Notes under the pieces: model-generated
The model's database searches: none
What the model saw: the letters and a program-made list of their open reading frames with translations, nothing else
What the model was told of the DNA's origin: nothing
Position numbers and translations under genes: made by a program
Assembly: GCA_013398955.1 (NCBI GenBank)
Contig: VWPU01009590.1
Span: 90,343 to 154,342 of the forward strand
Direction of reading: 5' to 3'
Length of the DNA stretch: 64,000 nt
Source: Callaeas wilsoni
Lineage: Eukaryota > Chordata > Aves > Passeriformes > Callaeidae
Part shown: in pieces, positions 23,101-34,745 of the stretch
Layout of the letters: the number at the start of each line of letters is the position of its first letter
Position numbering within the stretch: position 1 is the first letter of the stretch

Positions 23101-26100
23101 TATGTTTCTTTGCTTTGCTTTTGGCTTCACATTTTGCTAGAGTGACATTCTTTTCTTGGGAGACTCATTATTTCACATTCAACTTCAAGTCCTGAAGAAA
23201 GGAGGAAAACCTCTTTTTGTCCAATCTCTCAGTGCTGGACACCTGGGCACCATATATTCCTCAGCTTATTGCAGAATTATTGTATGGAATAAACACTACT
23301 GCTCTAAATAACAGATCTGAGGAACTTCCCTAAAAACTGTGACACTTCACAGAAGGGTATTTAAAGGCTATGCTATCAGCTGACCTACAGATGAGCCACT
23401 TAGAAATGCAGGTGCCTGGTGCATGAAGTATGGAGTCCTTCTTTTACACTCTAATTTCAAAACAAAGACTGCACACCCACATTTCCACACAAAATGAGAT
23501 CTTCCAATAGGCACAACATGAGATGAAGTTTTCTCTCAGCTAGAGGATAAAATACACACAGAGAAGTATCACAATTGCTATGCTATTCTGATTCAATTCG
23601 AATTATTAATAATTAAAACACTAATAAGGTGTTAAAGCAAGCAAGAAGTGTTCTGTAAGGATGCTCATCAGCAAGTATTAAGGGCCCCTGGCTGTAGGAA
23701 AGAAAGGAGGTCAGAGGATGTTACTGATTTTTACTGCTTCTCTTGTGGGTTGGCTAGCTGCTTCTTTCCTTATCCCACAGGTTGTGGAGGTACAAGTAGC
23801 CAGCATTTGCTGGGCTGAAGTCTGAAGGATCCCAGGAAAGAATGTGTCAAAGTGCAACTGAGTCCAAATATTTATATATTCAGGAAATGTTAGTCTTTAG
23901 ATGCACTCTACAGGGTCTGCATGGATGCTTTCTTTGGCAGCGTTGTGTTGCATACTGTAATTTCTCATTAGCAACAAAACCCTCAACTACAGTCTAGCTG
24001 AGGAAAATTGTAAATATATTTTATGTTAGACATTTTGTTTCTCAATTATTTTCACATGTTCCTAATAAAGCTCCTTGCTGGGGGAACTGTTGGATAAGAA
24101 TATGTCTAAGAAAGTTGAATGCATCCTTAAATTATTTTCCATATAAAAAGAATGACTATATCTTATAATGAGAAATGATGGTTTCAAAAGAATATTATGC
24201 CATGTAGTTTGAATGATAGCTTGCCACTGTGAGACAGTTAATTATACTTTTTGACACTTCAATGAGGCTGAAACTTTAGATTTTAAAAAAGAAGTTTTAC
24301 AAATATTCCATTTTTACCACACTATTGCTGACATAATGTTGGTAAGAATTCATATCACATCTGTTACTTATTTATTTAATTGTTGAATTTCTAGCATAAG
24401 TGTTTAATTACTTATGGATTGTGGGTGGATTGGAAGAACAGAGAAAGAGTTTAAGTTCCTACCATTTCCCACATTCCTGTCCTAAATCATGTTTCTGACC
24501 ACTTCTAATCTAACAACCTAGAGGCTTAATTACTTTAGATTCTGATGTTTCAACTTAAAAACACGTATTTAAGCTAAACAAAAGACCTCTGAGGAATTAT
24601 TTCAACAGGGTTGACATTTTTGTCTTGATAACACAATTGTGTTGTTTGGCATTTTACGGCAGGAGGTTTCACAATTTATTTGTTATGAAGAGATAAAAAT
24701 AGTAATTATTAATATATTAGCATCGCTGTTCTGCTATCTTCACATCTATGACCATCAACTCAAGGTCTATCCATCCAAGAGAATGCCCCTTACAACCTGC
24801 ACCCATTCCAACTCCTCCCAGCCAGTCAGCCAGTGGCTGTTGCTTTCCTCTTTCTTTTCCATGTCTTCCCTCCTAAAGCACCTGAGAGATGGGGGAAGGA
24901 AATAAAGAAGAAGGAAAAAAGAAAGTACCAATCACTTCAATCTTGCAGAAGAAGACAAAAGATTTGACACTGAGACTTCACAAAGACTTCAAATCTTACC
25001 TCTCCTCAGCAGTTAATTGATTAAACTATCTTTCCATTCTGTATCCATAACCTTTTATATGCCACACCTACTATGATAAACTCTGGCTTAAGAATTCCAA
25101 TAACAAAGCTCAAGATTCCTTGGCAGTGCTAAAATGGAAAGTAGAAATGATGATGTAGATTAATCTTTAGAGCTGGACTTTCTTTTCTCAACATATGTTA
25201 TCAGCAGATCTGAAATTGTCAGTTATCATAATTCCTGCCAAATAACACTGATCTTCAGTATTTCATCAGTCGAAGCAATAGCCCTGTTTTCTATAGTTGA
25301 GAAGGCAGACTTTATATCAATGTAATTTTATCTGATTTGTTATTAAATATTAATGTGCAAATTAAGCAAGTTTTAAGCACTGGGTTTTAAGATTTATTTT
25401 TCATTTTGTCTGTTATAGCAAACCTTTATTAACATTCTGTGAAATAAGAAATCTACGGCATCACTAATAAAACCTTTTAAGTAGTAATCCTTCAGAATCC
25501 TTCCTTGTAATGGCTGAACATTTGCAGTACTAAACCAATGAAATTCACACGTACTGTAATGGAGTAGTGGAGCGATTATTACAACATTTTTTCCAAAGTA
25601 CCATGGGCTTTACATGATTAGAGAGTAGTCTTATGTTTTAAACTTTCTGCCAAGAGTGAGGCTTTAAGTTGAGTTGGATTGTGGATAGATTGCAGTATAA
25701 TATATGTTGACAGTTTAATAACATGGGTTACTATCCTTAGTTTGCTTTATGATGTAATACATCTTTATAGGAGTCCTCGGAGATTTCTACTATGATTTTC
25801 AAGGCAGAGAGAACTCAATAAACTAAAATACTCTGAGCAAGATTTCTATTTCCTGCATACTTTGGAAATTTTCCTGAAAAATAAATAGGTGCTACAACTT
25901 TTTAAAGTTTTTCTGACATGACTTTTTGTTTTTCTAGTCATGTAATAGATTTTAAAGGTACACTTCATATAAAGTTATACATTTTTTAAAAGTTCCCTTC
26001 TATAATGAATGGTCTTATTTTTCAGCCCTCTAGGGGAATTTTCTTTTCTGTAAAATAGAGTAATTGATTTTATTTTCCAGTCTTTCAATTCATGTTATAC

Positions 26101-27580
26101 ATACATTTAGATGACGCAGTTTGCAAACCTTTTCAAGTAAGGGTCGCGTATATTTGGACTAATTATCCCTCATGTTTTGACAGGTACATGCACAGCAGTA
26201 GTTAAGTATCAAGCAACATAAACCTAAATAATAAAATAAATTATAGGAATTATTTCATTCTTTAACTGCTTTAATTTCATTTTTAGAGGTAATCAGGAAA
26301 AGAAACTAATTAGAATGGAAGGAAACTATTGCTTTAGATTATATTTCAGTCTAAGTGAAAATAGCTTGAAAGGATATTTAATCCACTTCAATAGTAAATA
26401 AATTCAATTGCTAGTTTTCACAATATTCATGCAAAACTAGATTTCAGAAACTGCTGAAAGCAAATACATTATTTACTATATATCTGTTCAGATTGTATAA
26501 AAAGAGATGTTAATTTTCAAAGTGTAATTGCTTTTCAGAATGGTGCCTGTAGATTATGTTGTTCAGAGGTTTTCAATGTTTTCAAAGGTTACCACTAACA
26601 TATGATTTGCTGTGATTATGTGTATATTTTTCTAAATAGAAGATTACATAAACAATATGGTATTCTTCCCTATACAAATTTGGCAGAACACACAGAAAAA
26701 ATTTAAGGACACTTTCACAAAATGTTTTCAGTATGAACAATTTATATGAGCTAGGCTCCTCTATCCACACCAGTATTTATGACACGTTCTTTCCACTCAC
26801 ATTGTGTAAACAAAAATTTGCTCATCTGAATGTTCGAAGTAAGTGCATAAATGTAGGCTGAAGTAAATCTGTACTGTTTGTCAAATAAATTAGCACATAC
26901 TTTCTTAAAGTATGCACAAGGTATACTTTCCTCTTAAAATAAACCTATTGTAGAATAAGACTCATTAGAAAATTCCTGAAGAACATATGGAGAGACCACC
27001 AGTACAGAGAATATCAAATGATGTGATACAGATACTCCATAAAGACAAAAATCAGAAGCTGGAGCATCTGATCGAAAAGCTTTTTACCTATGGTTTGATG
27101 CCTTCTCTTTTTACATCTGACTGAATGCTGCACCCAGTGATGTCCCTGAAGCCACTCAAGCCAAAATCACTTTCATATTCCCCACAAGAGAAACACTTAT
27201 ATCTTTTGCCATCTGTGGTCAGGCTGGCCTCTTGCCAAGGGCCTAATTGACATTCACATCTACATACATTTTCATCCCTGGAAAATATAAGCATACACAC
27301 AACCATGACAATTGCTTAGGCTAGTACCACTGACAACATAATCCTGACTGTTTAAATTCACTAAAAACCCACGGTTTGCTTCCACCCCCACTGCTACTCT
27401 GCACCCCCACAGGCTGTATTTGAGCATCCTGTAGGCCACAAAACTCCACAGTGCCAGAAACATCGGGAACCAGACATCTAAACATCCTTAGCAAACCGTG
27501 CACACAAATGAGGTTGAAAAACTGGACTATTCAACCCCACCAGCCATTTTCAAAACATAGTCTTGATAAAAATTTGATCC
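17164..27580. other. Long gene-free unique stretch
   Basis: No repeat family was recognised across about 10.4 kb. Open frames reach only 97 codons (19624-19917, minus) and look random. Local low complexity includes a T-rich run at about 19174-19194 and scattered A/T tracts. A 79-codon frame at 20757-20996 (plus) sits in a slightly GC-richer patch (20740-20970) but has no motif. Confidence 0.5.
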
Positions 27581-27790
27581 TGCAACCATAATTTTGGCAG
27601 CCTACTGCAGCTGCTTGGTTTTACTCCTATTTTTAACTTGCTATGAAAATTAAAATCCTACTTAGCTCCCTGCTAGCCATAAATGAGATGGCTCCTAATT
27701 GTGTTGTTAGGCTTGCTGAATGACAGGCAGACTTCATAATTATTTCTGTGACTGATCATATCTCTTGCTCTGCCTGTGCATCCCAAGGGG
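27581..27790. promoter_or_regulatory. Possible conserved non-coding element
   Basis: This is non-repetitive, AT-rich but complex sequence with several homeodomain- and MEIS-like words close together: CCATAAATGA, CCTAATTGTG, GAATGACAGGCAG and CATAATTA. Such word density is typical of developmental enhancers, but the motifs are short and conservation cannot be tested here. Confidence 0.2.
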
Positions 27791-27860
27791 TTTGCCAAAA
27801 GAACATGCAATGTTCAAGCCAAATTTCACTGAGACAAAAGAATTACTTTAGCAGAGAAAG

Positions 27861-27920
27861 TTATTATTGCTATTATTAATACTATTACTATTATTACTAT
27901 TATTATTATTATTATTATTT
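27861..27920. repeat. (ATT)n microsatellite
   Basis: About 60 bp of ATT/ACT units. It is interrupted at the left (TTATTATTGCTATTATTAAT) and pure at the right (about seven uninterrupted TTA units ending 27919). Likely length-polymorphic. Confidence 0.95.
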
Positions 27921-30564
27921 TCACTCTACCTGAAATCTGTCTTGTGCCTCCATGTGCATGCACCCACCCACTCTTATTATTACCGTGTCAGATGTGTGCC
28001 TGTTTGTATGTGATCAATTTTCTCTTGACCAGCACACAGACAACTCCACTGGGACTCTCTGGGTTTAAGATCACAGCTTACTGCAGCTTCACCTACAAGA
28101 GCATCTGGGAAGAGGCAGTAGCACATTGCACATTCTGCAAATTGTTACAGTTGAGAAACTGCAGTGCTCAGCTCACCAGCCATCACTGGGCTGCAGACTG
28201 GAAGTCTCATTTGCACTCTACATTATTATGAATATATATAGTCCAGGATCAGGTCTCAGTTTCTGGACCACTATAATAAAAAATCATTATATTCAGTATA
28301 GGCATAATAAAAAACAGACAACAAAATAAACAAAAACCAAACAAAAAAAGCCCCAACACACACCATCAATCAATTAAAAATTATCCTCGGAAACAATATA
28401 GAGCTGTTGAAACTTCGTACTCTATTTCATAATATTTATGGATATGTTGGAGAAAAATAAATGTGTTATTAGCCTGTGGGTTACCTTGAGCTTCTACAGA
28501 GAATTTTTTTTTTCTTTTTTTTGATGGTTTTGATTTGAACTCAAATTTTACAAAGTCCGTTTAAAACCCAGTGTAAAGAGAAGTTAAACATTTAAAACCA
28601 TGGACCAGCATATTTCATAACAAAAGCTGAATTTTTCCTCCCTTTTTTCTACCTCTTGCTGTAAGCACCACATTTGCAGCTGAAACCATACAACTGCTAA
28701 TGTCGGTATTTGTTGAACCTACATCTAACATCTTCTGATATACTTGAGCCTAAGTAATTGAGGCATCAAACCTTTCAATATGCAATTGCTTGGCAAATAT
28801 GCTCAATCCTGTCCCTGGAGCTTTTTGCAGATAACAGTGAGTGAATGCCAGACACCTGACCCACTGATCTTCACTCTCTGTCTTCCACCACTAATAGCTG
28901 ATAAATCTGCTTTGTTGAGAAGAAGCAAATAGCAATCAGAACAGGACTCCTTCATGTGAAATATTTATTTGGGCAGCAAAAGCTATCACTGTCACTGAAA
29001 CTGAGTGACAGCAAACCAGGGTACTATTTTGACCATTATACACAGTAAGTACAGCAACCAGGGTTTATGTTCACGAGATTGAAACATTCAATCAACTTCA
29101 TTGTAAACTGAATCCCCCGAGCAGGTTTATATGGGGTCCTAGGTAGGAGTTTTCACAGCCTCCAAATATTGTTATATCTGATTGAATAAACTATACAAAG
29201 AAAATATATCAATACCAAAGAACTGAGTAAAATGGCTACAGACAAAAGGTTTCTATAGCACTTGAGTCACACAAAACGGTAGTGCAACAAAATGTTGATG
29301 TATCAAATATGTAAATGATTAGACTACAATTATAAAAATCATTGCAAAGCATTGAAGACGTAATTGGCAGAGTTCCTACCAGTTAAATCTAATCTCCAGT
29401 ACACATCAGCTGTAGCTTGGCTTGTCTTGTTAGGTAAACAAAATGTGTCTTGACTGTCATTGCCATAAAATATTAATGCACTGGAAGTCTCTAAACCTTG
29501 CTAAGCATAAGGCCTATTATCACACTTAAGAGCAAAGCAATCTAATAAATCGCTGGCAGTATAAAAACTAAGTCAGCTGGCAGAGACAGTCATCTCCCTA
29601 AGGGATAGTAAGAGACTAATCTTCAACTACAGCAGCTGCAGTTCCAGGGAAATTGTGTTTCCACTGCTCAGTAGAAATACGTTTGTGCTGAATTCTGTTA
29701 TTTGAACTCTAATGGAATCATTAGGAGGACCCATACATTATGAACAATACAAAATGAACTAACCATCTATGACCTAGGTTTATTATAGGCATAATTTTTT
29801 TTATAGTTGTGCTTGGTCTTTGTTGCTCTTAGTTACATCCAAACAAAAGCTGAACTGGATGCTTCTGCTACACATTTTCTAACAAGATCAAACTCATACA
29901 TAAATAATCTTCTGTGTTTACTGAGCGCTGAGATGATGTCCTTAATTGAAAACAACTTACTTCTTTGGCACTGTTATGAGGTCCTTGAGGCTGTATTTAA
30001 CAATAAACACAATATTGTCATATACTTTGCAACAGAACAGATAACATCATGATTATGTTATTTTTATGTCGTACTTTGGGAACATACTGTGTGATTCCAG
30101 AGAAACAAATCACCAGACATACAAGACGGCACACACAAAAAGTAGCTAACAGACAAAATCTCTTAGTCAGGATATGATCAAAATTATTTATTTGCTACAT
30201 TTGGTATTAATAGGGATTACTATGCCCTGAAAATGGACCAGATAAAGCCCTAAATATCAAGAATTGCATCTAAAGATGATAAAAAAGGTTTTCATAACAA
30301 GAAGGCATGCTGACAAAAGAATCTTTAAATATATTAAAAGCAAATCTTGTTTTTTCCTGCAAAAGATTTTGATATGACAAATTTATATATATATATTTTA
30401 TTTGATTGTACATTTTCTATTCAATTCTCTTTTAATTGGATATCAATAACTTAGTGTATGAACGATTTCGTTGTTTTAGTGTAAATCTTATGAAATCAAT
30501 TTTTTTTTTCCTTGACCACTGGAGTCTATCTATTTAGTCCCACACAAATCTGTGGAATAGTTGC
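27921..30564. other. Gene-free unique DNA
   Basis: It contains A-rich low complexity at 28273-28345 (AAACA/AAACCA units), a T-rich run at 28504-28522 and a short (TA)n at about 30384-30396. Sequence at 29410-29620 is complex, with FOX-like GTAAACAAA and short homeobox words. It may be regulatory, but this is unsupported beyond word content. Frames up to 95 codons show no homology I recognise. Confidence 0.5.
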
Positions 30565-31065
30565 ATTTAAAGAGAATATGGGTAGTTCAAACCCTACCTA
30601 AAGTCAATTAAGTCAGGTTGCTCTGGGCTTCATCAAGTCAGGATTTGAATCTCATCCAGAACACAGACCCCACAACCTTACCAGTGAATCTGTTCCAGTA
30701 TTTAATTGTCCCCGTGGTGACTATTTTCCTCTGATATAGTCAGAATTTCCTGTTTTCCAGCTTCTGACTCTTTTTCCTACTGCTCTGAACCTCCAGGTCT
30801 GACCACATCTTCCCTATCTCCTCATATTTGATAAGCATGGGTTGAAATATGGTCTCACTTCAATCTCCTTTCTGAGCCTGAACAAATCCAGACCGCCAGC
30901 CTTTCCCTGTGCACCACATGCTCCAGTCCTCAGCCCTTCTAGAGGTCCTCCACTAGATTCGTTCCACAGCACTCCAGATGTGATTTCATGAGGACTGAAC
31001 ACACAGGAGTAATCATCTCACTCAAACTGCTGGCTGCAATTTTGATAATAATTCTGCACAACAAA
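30565..31065 (-). mobile_element. Old CR1 LINE 3' fragment, reverse
   Basis: Diverged antisense CR1. The recognisable blocks, in order, are TCAGGTTGCTCTGGGCTTCA, AGTGAATCTGTTCCAGTATT, AATCTCCTTTCTGAGCCTGA, GCTCCAGTCCTCAGCCC, CAGCACTCCAGATGTGATTTC and AACTGCTGGCTGCAATTTTG. It is shorter than the matching interval of younger copies, so several internal deletions are likely. The terminal repeat at the 3' end (near 30565) is lost or unrecognisable. Both boundaries are approximate. Confidence 0.85.
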
Positions 31066-33896
31066 ACCCACAATAGCTGGAGCCACTCAGAATTTATGAG
31101 TTTGAATGTCATTCAATATAGTGCCAGCATGGACTGCTACAGCAAAGGTGACTGTCATACAGTTATAAATTATCTGTACAATACAGTGAGAAAGGCAGGT
31201 GGAAGAACAGAAGCACGTGAACATGCAGTGAGAACTCTGAGGCATTTATGTGGCTAAATATTTAACATTTCCTGTCACTGTCCGTTATATTTTGCCATGT
31301 AAATCATGCCTTTCCCCCCTCTTTTTCAGAAACAGAGAAAATTTCCCTGTCTATTTTTCTGTCTGTCTTTTTATTTTTCCTGCATCTGTCATGATTTTGG
31401 TTTTTTTCTGTGACATCCTGACCAATTCATCAATTTTCAACGTTGAAAATAATTTTAAGTTTTCTAGAAAGGCATAGAGACCATAAAAAAGCTCTATTTA
31501 CCTGCTAGGGATGTCAGCTCATAAAACCGCATGAGAAACTGAGAAAGTTGGAGCTGTAGAGATTCAAAATAAGATAGTTGTATATAAAAGCATATTTGTA
31601 ACACAAAAACATACATCAAGAAGCTCCTGCATGGAATTCTTCATAAGAATAAAGAGGTAAAGAAGACAGTGAAATGCAGAAAGTTTTAAACTGATAAAAG
31701 GAAACAATCCTTTAACAAAACTCCATCTGCAGAAATCATTGGTACAACACATCACTAGGAATTAGTATCTTAGCAGGATGCCAAGATTAGGTATTATTGT
31801 AGTATTGGTTATGATTGCCTACATTTAAAGATCCTTCAGGTTTCAAAACCTAGTGCTCTAGTCAGGAAAAAACCCTGTGTGCAAAGTTGCTTAAGCAAAC
31901 TTAATTGACTCCCCTTGTGCATATGCATTTTGATACAATCTTCACGATTACCTAGCACATGATTACTTGCTATTGCCTTAAATACTGGTAATTCTTAGCT
32001 TTGAAGTGTTTGCCTTTTCATCCTTAGTAGCATTTATCATTTATTCCCTTTCTCCTAAATTTAAAAGTAAGTTTTCAATACATAAACCCACACAGAGCTT
32101 CCAGATGCTTAAACTGTTAATTCCAGCAGATGAGCAGACAGTACCTGAACTAATGACTAATGCCTCAGAGGGAGATTCTTTCACTGTTAAATCAATTAGC
32201 AAAGGAGGGACAGAAGGGACTGTCACTGAGTTTTGTAGTTTCTATCACCAGACTAGGTAAAACTTCTGGATCTAGAGTCAGGAGCATAAGAGCATCCAGT
32301 CACTTCTCTCAGCTGCAGCAACACTTGTTTCCTGTGTTGCAGCCCTCCTACCCTGCTTCTCCCCATAGCTCTAGCACATTCTTTTGTCTGTCCTGTCTGC
32401 TATGAAATTTTGTATTACTTCCTTACACTTCCTTCTGACAACCTGCCCCTTACATCAATTCTAGTGGTCTCCACAGACCAATAGAAGTGTTGCTCTCTGG
32501 TTAAGAAGAAATGTGCAAGAAGGATCCCAATCCAGTTCTGAAACTTTGGGGTTTTGCTTATACTGTAAACTGGTTGCAGAACAAAACATCTCCCTGAGGC
32601 TGGTGAAACATGACAACATCTTTACTCTCAGGACACAGGCAGAGTCAAGATGCCTGCTCAGGAAAGACTGCTGGGATTACCATGCAGTTCAGTCATGCTG
32701 CCTAACATCACTCTTCCTGTATCTGGAATGGTATTCAATGAACTCTCTTCTACCACAATAGCTGTGCCTTTCTAGGTATCTATTCAAATATGTGGTCTAG
32801 AAAAGGCAGTAAAATAAAGATCAAGCAGTAGAATGATTTGCAATAACACCGTGGATCCATGATTAACCTTCTCTATTACAGTCCAGCAACAAGTCTTCAT
32901 GTATTTCCTGACAAGTAAAACCTGTGATTTGCGAGAGATGTTCATTTACTAATACAGATGCCTAGACAACCAAAACTGTCAGGTTACTAGGTAGTTTTTT
33001 ACTGAAGAATCATCTGGAAACAAATAGCAATTCTCTGCTTTCATCACAGAGCAGTTTCATCGAGGTTGAGACATATGAAGCAAGATCCTGGTCTTGTTTA
33101 AAGAGACAAAAAAAGCTTAGCAACTTAGCAGATTCAGTCCAGAAAAAAAATCAAAGTCTGGCTCATGAAGTCAAATCACTGAACCGTTGCTTAATTGCAT
33201 TTGTTTAAAGTAATAGGAAAACTGTGGCACCTGCCTCCACGAGAAAACAGGAAGGCTAAAAGGATAGATTATTAATGTAACATTTTGCTAAAGTGCTATC
33301 TGTGTTAGGCCAGCTAAATGGAATCAATTTGTCAGAGGCTCTGACCTACTCATTAATATTTTTTATTAATAATCTCCCTTTCCATCAAATGGGAGAAACA
33401 ACTCCCAGATGCATTTTATTCCCCAGAGCACAAGGGATATAATCCTAACATAACACACTCACTCTCTGGTTCAGGCTGTCTTTTAAAACCAGAACAAAAT
33501 AATGGTACAGACTTCTTTAGCTCTGAGATCACACTATTTGGGGGCTGTGTTAATGAGGCATAGCTGTTTTCTTGAGCACTTACTCATTGGCACAAAAGCA
33601 GATATGCTCTGTAAAGAAAGGAATTGTCTGAGAGTGGTTTTTGTCTTGGTACTTTGTATACAGTCTCATTGATCACACTCCTGAGTTTGTTACAAATCAG
33701 AAAAGTCTAAATAAATATTAAAGTTTATGAATTCTGGAAGTTACTGTCAATAGCACAGTTCAGACCTAGAAATTTTTCACCTGACTAAGGTTCACCCAAT
33801 GAATAAATAAATGGTCCTTTTAAAAATCTTCCAAAAGAACACATTCAACCTGGTTCTGTACATCTTTGTTGAAGGAAAGGAACATCAACTGAACAT
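31066..33896. other. Gene-free unique DNA
   Basis: No repeat family was recognised. Overlapping short frames on both strands at 32006-32405 (up to 84 codons) have no motif. The stretch 33200-33430 is complex AT-rich sequence with ATTAATATTTTTTATTAAT near 33352 (near-palindromic), and is a weak candidate for a non-coding regulatory element. Confidence 0.5.
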
Positions 33897-34745
33897 TGAA
33901 CCACAGAATGGTTTGGGTTGGAAGGGATGTTGGAGCTCATCTTGTTCCAATCTCCCCACCATGGACATGGGTCCCACCCACTAGACCAGGTTGCTCCGGG
34001 CCCCACCAGCCTGGCCTCAAACAGTTCCAGGTATGGGGCACCCACAACTCCTCTGGCCAACCTGTGCCCGTGCCTCACCACTCACTCTGAAGAGTTTCTT
34101 CCTAATATCTAATCTAAATCTCTCCTCTTTTAGTTTAAAACCATTTCCACTTGTTCTATCACTACATACTCGTATAAAAAGTAATGTTCACATTTTTTAT
34201 AAGCCTCCTTTTCTTACTGGAAGGTGCAGTAAGGTCTCCCTGGATCCTTTGTTCTCCAGGCTGAAGAACCCCATCCGTCTCAGCCTGTCTTCATAGGAGA
34301 CGTTTTCCAGCCCTCTAATGATCTTCACGGCCCTCTAACAGTTCTACATCCTACAACATTCTAATAGTTTTACATCCTTATTATGTTAGGGATTCCAGAG
34401 CTGGATGCAGCACTCCTGGTGGGGTCTCACCAGAGCAGAGCAAAGGAGCAGAATCCCCTCCCTTAGCCTCCTGAACATGCTGCTTTGGTGCAGCCCAGGA
34501 TATGGTTGGCTTTCTGGGCTGTCAGTGCACAATGCTGGCTCGTGGCCTATTGTCATGCACCAGAATCTCTGGGTCTTTATCCCTGGGGCTGTTCTCAGTG
34601 ACTTCTTTTCTTGGTCTGTACTTATGGGATTGCCCTAATCCAGGTGAAGCACCTTGCACTCGGATTTGCAGGATTTCATGGTACTCTCACAGGCCCACAC
34701 CCTATGGATGGATTCCCTTCCTTCTATTGTGTCAGCTACGTCTTA
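33897..34745 (-). mobile_element. CR1 LINE fragment, reverse, about 850 bp
   Basis: This is the best-preserved 3' half of a CR1 in the window. From its 3' end it shows CCACAGAATGGTTTGGGTTG, AGACCAGGTTGCTCC, CCTAATATCTAATCTAAATC, TTTTAGTTTAAAACCATTTC, TTCTCCAGGCTGAAGAACCC, GGTGGGGTCTCACCAGAGCA, GGTTGGCTTTCTGGGCTGTC and AGGTGAAGCACCTTGCACTC. Similarity is lost near 34745 in the region corresponding to CTCTAGTGTGTCAACC-type text, so the copy is truncated before the RT palm motifs. Frames on both strands inside it (for example 33991-34296 and 34502-34792) are repeat-derived. Confidence 0.95.
34335..34386. repeat. 26-bp tandem duplication inside the CR1 copy
   Basis: Unit 1 (34335-34360) begins CTAACAGTTCTACATCC and unit 2 (34361-34386) begins CTAATAGTTTTACATCC. 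CR1 normally carries this segment once, so the duplication occurred in this copy or its source. The units differ at a few positions, so it is not recent. Confidence 0.8.

Noticed and set aside
27088..27306. 72-codon minus frame with several Cys pairs, zinc-knuckle-like at first sight
   Set aside because: Spacing does not match a CCHC or RING pattern; likely chance.
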